Assembly: GCA_963545585.1 (NCBI GenBank)
Contig: CAUUKX010000061.1
Span: 1 to 13,060, forward strand
Origin: W11650 sp963545585
GTDB lineage: Bacteria; Bacillota; Clostridia; Lachnospirales; Vallitaleaceae
Direction of reading: 5' to 3'
Length of the DNA stretch: 13,060 nucleotides
The notes beneath the pieces are model-generated. The model was not told the DNA's origin. It saw nothing but the letters and a program-made list of their open reading frames with translations, and did not search any database. The position numbers and the translations under genes are program-made. Positions 7,114 to 13,060 of the stretch are shown piece by piece. Each line of letters begins with the position of its first letter. Within the stretch, counting starts at the first letter, position 1.

Positions 7114-7139
7114 AACAACAGTTCTGTTGTTATAACAAC
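7114..7139. promoter_or_regulatory. Overlapping palindromic operator, three AACAAC/GTTGTT half-sites
   Basis: AACAACAG-TT-CTGTTGTT (7114-7131) is a perfect 8-bp inverted repeat. GTTGTTATAACAAC (7126-7139) is a perfect 14-bp palindrome that shares its left half with the first. Three alternating half-sites thus overlap the start of the regulator transcript. Twofold TTGTT-type sites are typical of Crp/Fnr proteins. The second palindrome is centred at 7132.5, about 41 bp from a start expected for the TATAGT box at 7098-7103, the distance used by class II activators. Binding by the adjacent regulator is inference. Confidence 0.7.
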
Positions 7140-7152
7140 GAAAGGAGAAAAA

Positions 7153-7821
7153 ATGGATATTTCTTTTTTAGGTAAAAGCCCCTTATTCCGGGGAATTCTT
7201 GCTTCGGAAATTGCTGAAATGCAGACCTGCCTGCATTTTCGGGAAAAAGAATACAAAAAAGCGGAAATTATTTATCATGCTGGTGATCAGGTTTGCGATA
7301 TCGGCTTAATCTTGTGCGGCAGCGTTTCGATTGAATATGATGATATTTGGGGCAATAAAAGTATTTTAGATACTATCGGCCTCGGTCAAATTTTTGCCGA
7401 AACCTATGCCTGCGTACCCGATTCACCGCTGCTAATCAATGTTGTAGCGGCGACCGACTGTTCGATTCTGTTTATCGGTATGGCCGATATTCTGCAGTTT
7501 TGCAGCAAAGCCTGTTCCTATCACAGTAAGCTGGTACGAAACCTGCTGATGATTGCCTCGCAGAAAAATTTAAATTTATCTCGTCGTATTTTTCATACTT
7601 CATCCAAATCCATCCGCGGCCGCCTACTGTCTTACCTATCTTTTCAAGCGACTTCACAGGGCAGCTATTCTTTTCGGATTCCATATAACCGCCAGCAGTT
7701 AGCCGATTATTTGAGTGTTGACCGCAGCGCTTTGTCCAATGAAATCAGCAAGATGCAGAAAGAAGGCCTGCTGACCGCCGATAAAAATCATTTTACGATT
7801 TTTTTTAATTCCCTAAAATAA
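7153..7821 (+). CDS. Crp/Fnr family transcriptional regulator
   Basis: A 222-residue regulator. Residues about 10-115 form the cyclic-nucleotide-binding-like beta barrel, a long dimer helix spans about 122-148, and a C-terminal winged helix (about 155-215) includes YNRQQLADYLSVDRSALSNE at about 178-197, the recognition region. Seven cysteines (26, 48, 55, 87, 103, 117, 121) are scattered, not the N-terminal cluster of classical FNR, so the ligand is not evident; haem, redox or a small molecule are possible. AAAGGAG at 7141-7147 supports the start. It is the only confident plus-strand gene, is divergent from the DUF1858 gene, and its 3' end overlaps mgtE by 17 bp tail to tail. Similar regulators in anaerobes (HcpR type) control hybrid cluster protein genes; this identity is inferred from the neighbour only. 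Confidence 0.92.
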   Translation: MDISFLGKSPLFRGILASEIAEMQTCLHFREKEYKKAEIIYHAGDQVCDIGLILCGSVSIEYDDIWGNKSILDTIGLGQIFAETYACVPDSPLLINVVAATDCSILFIGMADILQFCSKACSYHSKLVRNLLMIASQKNLNLSRRIFHTSSKSIRGRLLSYLSFQATSQGSYSFRIPYNRQQLADYLSVDRSALSNEISKMQKEGLLTADKNHFTIFFNSLK

Positions 7822-9154
7822 AAATTCGGGCAAATTGAAAATACACAATCAGCGCCAGCGCATCGACAATCGTGGTAATAAATGGCCCCGCCATAATAGC
7901 CGGATCCATTTTCAGGCGCTTGGCCAGTACCGGCAAAAGCCCGCCGCAGACCTTGGCAATCATAACAACTACCAGCATGCTTAACGTAACGGTTAAAGCA
8001 ATCGTCAGCGAAACTCTTTCAAGGAAATACAGCCGGGCAAAATTAATTATCCCCAAAATCGTACCGACAATTATACTGATTAAGAATTCTTTATACAGAA
8101 TCTTAAAAAAGTCGCCCAGCTTTAACTCCCCCAGCGCCAATCCACGGATAATCAGGGTTGAGGACTGCGAACCGGCGTTGCCGCCGGTATCCATCAGCAT
8201 CGGAATAAATGAGGTCAGGATGACAACCGAACTTAAAACCGCTTCGTAGCGGCGGATAATCAAACCGGTAAAGGTGGCAGAAATCATCAGCACCAGCAGC
8301 CAGACAATCCGGCGCTTAGCCAGCGTAAAGATATTGGTTTCCAGATATGCATCATCCGACGGTTCCAAGGCGTTCATGATGGCAAAGTCTTCTTCATTTT
8401 CCTCTTCGATAACGTCCAAAATATCGTCAACCGTGACGATACCGACCAATCGGTCTTCGGTATCTACTACCGGCATCGCTAAGAGGTCATATTTTTTAAA
8501 CAGGGCGGCCACTTCTTCCTGATCGCTTAAAGTATTGACTTTAATCACATTGGTATCCATGATATCGCCAATCAGCGCATCCAGCGTAGATAAAATAATT
8601 TTTCGGATTTCCAAAAGCCCCAACAGCCGGCGGTTATCGTCAATTACATACAGCACGTTAATGGTTTCGCTGTCAATCCCAATCTTACGAATCCGGGCAA
8701 TGGCATCCTTAACCGTTAAGCCAGCCCGCAAATCGACAAACTCGGTCGTCATAATCGTACCGGCAGAATCTTCGGGATAGCTGAGCAGCAGGTTGATTTC
8801 CTTTCGCATCTCCGGCGAAGTGTTTTTCAAAATCTTTTTAACCACTACTGCCGGCATTTCTTCAATAAAATCAACAGCATCGTCCACGAACAGTTCGTTG
8901 ACAATGCGGGCAACTTCGGCTTCACTGACTGATTCCACGATTTTTTGCTGTGTGTCGGAGTCCACCCGGGAAAAAACATCGGCCGCCAAATCCTTGGGTA
9001 ATATTCGAAATGCCACCAACAAATCCTGATCGGTTAATTCATTCATCAATTCCGCGACATCAACCGGATTGCTGTCTAAAAGCAATTTATGCAAAGCAGG
9101 TTTTTGCTTGTTTTTAATCAAATCTTTGACTACTTCGGTTTGTAAATTTTCCAT
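7805..9154 (-). CDS. mgtE: MgtE family magnesium channel/transporter
   Basis: It moves Mg2+ across the inner membrane and closes when cytoplasmic Mg2+ is high. From ATG 9154 it has 449 residues, the usual length. An acidic helical N-domain (about 1-125) is followed by two CBS domains (about 130-255), a plug helix, and about five membrane helices from residue 280. Signature MDTGGNAGSQSS starts at about 321, and the pore aspartate is D431 in ITTIVDALAL, equivalent to D432 of Thermus MgtE. The frame stays open to an ATG at 9172 directly after the preceding TAA, but GGGAGGAA at 9161-9168 lies between the two ATGs and fits 9154, so 9154 is chosen. It follows the Na/Pi gene by 18 bp and is likely cotranscribed. 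Confidence 0.95.
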   Translation of the reverse strand: MENLQTEVVKDLIKNKQKPALHKLLLDSNPVDVAELMNELTDQDLLVAFRILPKDLAADVFSRVDSDTQQKIVESVSEAEVARIVNELFVDDAVDFIEEMPAVVVKKILKNTSPEMRKEINLLLSYPEDSAGTIMTTEFVDLRAGLTVKDAIARIRKIGIDSETINVLYVIDDNRRLLGLLEIRKIILSTLDALIGDIMDTNVIKVNTLSDQEEVAALFKKYDLLAMPVVDTEDRLVGIVTVDDILDVIEEENEEDFAIMNALEPSDDAYLETNIFTLAKRRIVWLLVLMISATFTGLIIRRYEAVLSSVVILTSFIPMLMDTGGNAGSQSSTLIIRGLALGELKLGDFFKILYKEFLISIIVGTILGIINFARLYFLERVSLTIALTVTLSMLVVVMIAKVCGGLLPVLAKRLKMDPAIMAGPFITTIVDALALIVYFQFARIFILGN

Positions 9155-9160
9155 TGGGGC

Positions 9161-9168
9161 TTCCTCCC
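9161..9168 (-). promoter_or_regulatory. Ribosome binding site that decides the mgtE start
   Basis: GGGAGGAA on the minus strand, 6 nt before the ATG at 9154. The alternative ATG at 9172 lies upstream of this site and directly abuts the previous stop codon. Confidence 0.75.
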
Positions 9169-9172
9169 TCAT

Positions 9173-10819
9173 TTAACTCAAGATTTCTTCCTTGACGCAA
9201 TATGCCATTTTCAGGGCATGATCGCTAATCCTTTCTAAATGCGACACCGTATCCAAAAACAAGATACTGAGCCGGATATCGCAAGCGCCAGAAATCAGGC
9301 GTTCGGTGTGTTCGGCTCGGATTTTTTCTTCCAGCTCATCAATTTCTTCTTCTAAATCTTCAATTTTAGCGATATAGCTGTAAGTATTGGTTTCCCGCAG
9401 TTTCAGCGCCAGCTCCACAATTTCAAAAACCTTTTCTACCATTTCATTAATATCATCAATTGCCATTTCGCTGAAATTGGCCTCCACTTTGGCGGCTTCG
9501 CCAGCAATATCGGAAATATCGTTGGCATGGTCGCCGATGCTTTCTAAATCAATCGCAGCGGAAAACAGGTCGCTGACCACCATTTTTTGATGCTCGGAAA
9601 TAGACAAATTGCCGAGCTTGACCAGAAACTGAGTAATCAGCTGATAGTATTTGGCTGCGTTTTCCTTACGCTTGGGGTTTTCTAAAGTATATTCTGTTTT
9701 TTGATGAATTAAATCCTGCGTGGCGTAACGCAAAGACTGCAAAATATACTGACCCATACTGCCAATCTCTTTAATCGCCGATTGAATGGCAAAACTGGGA
9801 CTTTCCAAAATACGGTCGTCCAAATGCACCAGCTCGACTGTTTTTTCCACTTTGTCCTCGCCGGAAATCAGCTTTTGCGCAACTGTCAGCAGGACATTAG
9901 AAAATGGATAGAGCATAACGGTATTAATAATATTAAAGGAGGTATGGAATATCGAAATTTCCGAACCGCTGATTAAATCACTCCCCAAATCCGGCCGAAT
10001 CATACCAAAAAAAATCATAGTACCGGCCGCAAAAACAACGCTGCCGACGACGTTAAAAAGCAAATGCAGCATAGCCGCCCGCTTGGCGTTTTTACTGGCG
10101 CCAACCGAGGAAAGCATAGCTGTTACAGTCGTACCGATATTTTGTCCTAAAATAATATAAATTGCTGCATTCATCGGTACCAGACCGGACATAGCCAAGG
10201 TCTGCAAGATACCGACACTGGCCGAGGAGCTCTGTACCACGGCCGTCACCAAAGCACCGGCTAAAATACCCAAAACGGCATTTTTTCCCAGCAGAACAAA
10301 AATATTTTTAAAAATTTCCGAGTCCCGGTAAGGGGTAATCACGTTTTTCATAAACTCCAAACCGATAAAAATAAGCCCAAAGCCGACGATGACTTCACCG
10401 ATCAGTTTTTTCTTTTCCGAATGGGTAAAAAAAATCAGAATCGCGCCAATGCCGATGGCTAACGGAGCGATATTTTCCGGGCTGAGCACCTGAAACCATT
10501 CTGAGCTGGATACAATCCAGGCCGTAATAGTAGTACCGATATTTGCTCCCATGATTACGCCGACAACCTGATTTAAGTTCATCAGTCCGGCATTGACAAA
10601 ACCGACAACCATGACCGTAGTGGCCGAACTGCTTTGAATCAGTGCCGTAATCGCCGCACCGACCAGTACGCCTAAAAGTTTATTTTTAGTCAATAAACTT
10701 AAAAGCTCTCTTAACTTAGAGCCGGCGGCTTTTTGCAGTCCATCTGCCATGGTGTTCATTCCGTAAATGAACATACCAAAACCGCCTAAAAAAGTAAATG
10801 CTTGTAATAAGATTTCCAT
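9173..10819 (-). CDS. Na+/phosphate cotransporter (NptA/YjbB type) with C-terminal PhoU domain
   Basis: A 548-residue inner-membrane protein of the Na/Pi cotransporter family. The membrane part (about 1-320) is an inverted repeat with the two family signatures QSSSA at 62-66 and 196-200, each followed by GANIGTT (91-97) or GQNIGTT (225-231). The cytosolic tail (about 340-548) is a PhoU-like helical bundle with LESIGDHANDI and HLERISDHALKMA. By family it imports or exports phosphate with Na+; some homologues act in other ways, so the substrate is not proven. AAGG precedes the ATG at 10819 by a few bases. It is 89 bp after the desulfurase with no clear terminator, and 18 bp before mgtE. Confidence 0.93.
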   Translation of the reverse strand: MEILLQAFTFLGGFGMFIYGMNTMADGLQKAAGSKLRELLSLLTKNKLLGVLVGAAITALIQSSSATTVMVVGFVNAGLMNLNQVVGVIMGANIGTTITAWIVSSSEWFQVLSPENIAPLAIGIGAILIFFTHSEKKKLIGEVIVGFGLIFIGLEFMKNVITPYRDSEIFKNIFVLLGKNAVLGILAGALVTAVVQSSSASVGILQTLAMSGLVPMNAAIYIILGQNIGTTVTAMLSSVGASKNAKRAAMLHLLFNVVGSVVFAAGTMIFFGMIRPDLGSDLISGSEISIFHTSFNIINTVMLYPFSNVLLTVAQKLISGEDKVEKTVELVHLDDRILESPSFAIQSAIKEIGSMGQYILQSLRYATQDLIHQKTEYTLENPKRKENAAKYYQLITQFLVKLGNLSISEHQKMVVSDLFSAAIDLESIGDHANDISDIAGEAAKVEANFSEMAIDDINEMVEKVFEIVELALKLRETNTYSYIAKIEDLEEEIDELEEKIRAEHTERLISGACDIRLSILFLDTVSHLERISDHALKMAYCVKEEILS

Positions 10820-10908
10820 CTTTCCTTAAATGCCTTTCTCAATCCCCTGCTTATTCGCTCGCTGCCTTTCGCTGATTTTTCCGTTGTTTTGGTTCTGCTA
10901 ATCTATCG

Positions 10909-12024
10909 TTAACTTCTTAATTTTTTCACCAAATCTCTCAAAATGACCAAAAAGCGGCTTAATTCTTCGCCAGTCGTATTTTTGCCCACAGAAATCCGCA
11001 AGTGCGCCCGCCCTTCCGGCTCGCCCAAAGCTTTCATCACATGGGAGATGCGGTAACTGCCGGCCTGACAGGCGGACCCGGCGGAAATACTGACGCCGTT
11101 TAAATCAAGCATGGTCAGCAGCGCTTCGGTGGATACTCCCGGAATCGAAAGATGACAGATGCCGCTGCTTCGATGCTCGGCTGAGCCGTTAATTTCAATT
11201 TCGTCCCAAGCCGATAGTTCCGTCAGCAGGAAACTCATCAGCTCCTGCCGGTGCTGCCGCCTTCTTTCCTTTTCGTCCAAGCAGGCTTTCATGGCTGCAC
11301 CAAAGCCAATTATAGCAGCCACATTTTCCGTACCGCCGCGCCGTCCGCTCTCCTGCTGGCCGCCGAACAACAAGGGCTGGAGCCGGATGCCTTTTCTAAC
11401 ATACAAAGCTCCGATTCCTTTCGGCCCATAAAGTTTATGTGCCGATAAACTAATCATATCGGCATTTTGGACAGACACTTCGGTTTGCTCCATGGCCTGA
11501 ACGGCATCGGTGTGAAAGAGAATGCCATGCCGGCGGGCAATGGCAGAAACAGCCGCTATGTCCTGTAAAGTTCCGATTTCATTATTGACAGTCATAACCG
11601 AGATCAGTTTGGTTTCCGGACAGATTGCGTTTTCCAAATCCGTCAGGTCGATTCTGCCGTCTTTTGCCACCGGCAAATAACAAACGGTATGGCCTTCTTC
11701 TTTTAGCTGGGCAAAGGAACGCAGCACCGAATCATGCTCAATCGCCGTTGTAATAAAATGCGCCTGCTTAAATTGCCGGCCGATTCCCAAAATTGCCAGA
11801 TTATTGGCTTCCGTGCCGCCGGAGGTAAAGATAATTTCACCCGGTGCTGCCGCAATCGCTGCTGCAATCTGTCTTCTGGCATTTTCTATATCATACTTTA
11901 TCCGCTGGCTGTATAAGGCCGACGGATTTTCATAATGCTCCGTATAATACGGCAGCATTTTCGCCAGCACTGCCGGGTCAACCGGAGTGGTCGCTGCGTA
12001 GTCCAAATAAATTCGCTGCATCAT
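10909..12024 (-). CDS. Cysteine desulfurase (NifS/IscS family)
   Basis: A pyridoxal-phosphate enzyme that takes sulfur from cysteine for Fe-S clusters or thiolated tRNA. It has 371 residues. Visible landmarks are YLDYAATTP at the N-terminus, SGGTEANN (68-75), H97, D173 and Q176 around the cofactor, SLSAHK with the Schiff-base lysine K197, GRRGGTENV (228-235), and SISAGSAC with catalytic C319 followed by QAGSYRISHVM, the group I (NifS/IscS) loop type. Two adjacent ATGs (12024 and 12021) follow GGAG; either could be used. No iscU, sufU or thiI lies beside it. The Mrp ATPase lies 170 bp upstream on the same strand. It could be iscS or a nifS-like paralogue, so no symbol is given. Confidence 0.95.
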   Translation of the reverse strand: MMQRIYLDYAATTPVDPAVLAKMLPYYTEHYENPSALYSQRIKYDIENARRQIAAAIAAAPGEIIFTSGGTEANNLAILGIGRQFKQAHFITTAIEHDSVLRSFAQLKEEGHTVCYLPVAKDGRIDLTDLENAICPETKLISVMTVNNEIGTLQDIAAVSAIARRHGILFHTDAVQAMEQTEVSVQNADMISLSAHKLYGPKGIGALYVRKGIRLQPLLFGGQQESGRRGGTENVAAIIGFGAAMKACLDEKERRRQHRQELMSFLLTELSAWDEIEINGSAEHRSSGICHLSIPGVSTEALLTMLDLNGVSISAGSACQAGSYRISHVMKALGEPEGRAHLRISVGKNTTGEELSRFLVILRDLVKKLRS

Positions 12025-12058
12025 TTTCTCCGTTTAAAGTTCCGTTTTTGTTCGTTTC

Positions 12059-12067
12059 ATTGTATCA
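12059..12067 (-). promoter_or_regulatory. Candidate extended -10 promoter for the cysteine desulfurase gene
   Basis: TGA-TACAAT on the minus strand fits an extended -10 (TGnTAtAAT with one mismatch), 35 bp upstream of the ATG. No good -35 is seen. The 170-bp gap (12025-12194) otherwise holds no gene and no clear terminator after the Mrp gene, so read-through is also possible. Confidence 0.45.
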
Positions 12068-12194
12068 CATCCAAAAGTTAAATCCTGCTGCTCTTTTCCG
12101 GCAAATACGGTTTGCTCTTTTTGTTTTTCTTCTCTTTTTGAATGAAAATTTTAATGCGGTTTTTCAGGCAGAATAACTTTTGCGATTTAATCCG

Positions 12195-13013
12195 TTACTT
12201 CTTTTCCGGCAGCCGCTCCCTTACTTTAGCCGCTAATTCGTTAAATAAGGCCGATAACTCCTCGTCTCGTTGGTAAACTGTAGAAAATTGAGGTTTGATT
12301 GGCAGTTCCGTTAAAATCTCCAGATTCTTTTTGGCTAAAAATTGGGGCAATTCTTCTGAGCGGTAAATATAAACTTTTTCCTGACAATGCGGGCATTGCA
12401 GATAGCTCATATTTTCGACTAAACCTAAAACCGGAACTCCCAGATTTTTGGCCATGCCGACGGCCTTAGCAACAATCATCGACACCATGTCCTGCGGCAC
12501 CCCCACCATGATGATGCCGTCAACTGGAATTGACTGCATAATTGTCATACTGACGTCACTGGTTCCCGGCGGCAGGTCAATGACCAGATAGTCTAATTCC
12601 CCCCAGATGATATCGGTGTAAAACTGCTTGATCGTATTGGTAATCAAAGGTCCTCGCCAGATCAGGGGCTTATCTTCTTTATCGATCATCAGGTTAATGG
12701 ACACGACTTTCAGGCCGTTAGCCAGAGCAGCCGGCTGCAAGCCGTCCCGGGTCATCAGCATCGCCTCTTTTTCAATTCCGAGCAGCCGGGGAATACTGGG
12801 ACCGATTAAATCGGCATCCAAAATACCGGTTTTATAGCCCGTCTCCTGCAAGGTCATTGCCAAATTAGCCGATACGGTTGATTTACCGACGCCGCCTTTG
12901 CCGGACATAACTGCTATGATTTTTTTGAAGTAATTAGCTGGATTACCAGTAATATAATTTTGAAATGACACCGGATGCGGTGTTACCGGTCTTTTATGAA
13001 TATTTTCTGGCAT
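12195..13013 (-). CDS. Mrp/NBP35 (ApbC) family P-loop ATPase, Fe-S cluster carrier
   Basis: A 272-residue cytosolic ATPase of the deviant Walker A group. GKGGVGKS (38-45) is the nucleotide loop with signature K39, LDADLIGPSIP (65-75) is the switch I region, and IDLPPGTSDV (145-154) is the Walker B region. CPHC (C207, C210) would hold a bridging 4Fe-4S cluster across the dimer. These are the features of bacterial Mrp/ApbC and archaeal NBP35-like carriers. It lacks the N-terminal DUF59 domain found in many Mrp proteins, so it is the short form. AGGAGG at 13019-13024 supports the ATG at 13013. With the cysteine desulfurase downstream it forms a likely Fe-S assembly pair. Confidence 0.94.
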   Translation of the reverse strand: MPENIHKRPVTPHPVSFQNYITGNPANYFKKIIAVMSGKGGVGKSTVSANLAMTLQETGYKTGILDADLIGPSIPRLLGIEKEAMLMTRDGLQPAALANGLKVVSINLMIDKEDKPLIWRGPLITNTIKQFYTDIIWGELDYLVIDLPPGTSDVSMTIMQSIPVDGIIMVGVPQDMVSMIVAKAVGMAKNLGVPVLGLVENMSYLQCPHCQEKVYIYRSEELPQFLAKKNLEILTELPIKPQFSTVYQRDEELSALFNELAAKVRERLPEKK

Positions 13014-13038
13014 GATATCCTCCTGATGTGTATTTATA

Positions 13039-13060
13039 ACTCAACTTTTCCATGTTGAAA
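13039..13060. repeat. Partial copy of the palindromic element's end, cut by the window edge
   Basis: ACTCAACTTTTCCAT at 13039-13053 matches ACTCAACTTTCCCAT at 6685-6699 in 14 of 15 positions and in the same orientation. It starts 26 bp upstream of the Mrp ATG. Its own TCAAC and GTTGA (13041-13045, 13054-13058) can form a small hairpin, so a chance similarity is possible. The rest of any copy would be beyond the edge. Confidence 0.45.

Noticed and set aside
7783..7807. AAAAATC...GATTTTT as terminator of the regulator gene
   Set aside because: The stem is entirely A/T except one pair and lies inside the coding end; too weak to annotate as a terminator.
7872..8249. A 125-residue plus-strand frame opposite mgtE
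   Set aside because: It mirrors the mgtE membrane domain and has no independent support; the neighbouring serine-rich frames to 9029 are the same kind of shadow.
13033..13038. TATAAA as a -10 box for the Mrp gene
   Set aside because: The predicted start would fall right before the ribosome binding site, and no good -35 is visible; the true promoter is probably beyond the edge.

Overview
The window reads as part of the chromosome of an anaerobic, low-to-mid GC Firmicute, most likely of the class Clostridia. The evidence is a tRNA-Thr type T-box leader on thrS, Firmicute-style Shine-Dalgarno sites (AGGAGG and variants), and a gene set of MgtE, a Na/Pi cotransporter with PhoU tail, an Mrp/NBP35 ATPase, a cysteine desulfurase, and a Crp/Fnr regulator divergent from a small CxxxCxxC redox protein (DUF1858). 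This is inferred from gene content; no rRNA is present to place the genus. All genes but one are on the minus strand.

Layout, from low to high coordinate. (1) 1-5950 is a tRNA-synthetase block transcribed right to left: a TTGCTT/TATAAT promoter, a complete threonine T-box, thrS, a DUF4261 protein of unknown function, and alaS running off the left edge with about 835 codons present. AlaS has no leader of its own. (2) 5950-6840 is an AT-rich, gene-poor island with one 104-residue three-helix membrane protein and a 155-bp palindromic element bounded by imperfect terminal inverted repeats. (3) 6840-7821 is a divergent pair: a DUF1858 redox-disulfide protein on the minus strand and a Crp/Fnr regulator on the plus strand, with overlapping palindromic half-sites between them. 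(4) 7805-10819 is a tight minus-strand pair, a Na+/phosphate cotransporter followed by the MgtE Mg2+ channel. MgtE meets the regulator gene tail to tail with a 17-bp overlap. (5) 10909-13013 holds a cysteine desulfurase and, upstream of it, an Mrp/NBP35 Fe-S carrier ATPase, a likely Fe-S cluster assembly pair.

Working together: block 1 charges tRNA and senses threonine starvation through the T-box, possibly passing that control on to alaS by read-through. Block 3 looks like a small redox or nitrosative-stress module. Block 4 handles Mg2+ and phosphate. Block 5 supplies sulfur and assembles clusters.

Most of the window is ordinary housekeeping. The least explained items are the palindromic element at 6685-6839, whose end sequence appears a third time at the right edge (13039-13053), the three-half-site operator between the regulator and the DUF1858 gene, and the DUF4261 gene between two synthetases. 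I found no CRISPR array, tRNA, rRNA, transposase, phage gene or defence cassette.
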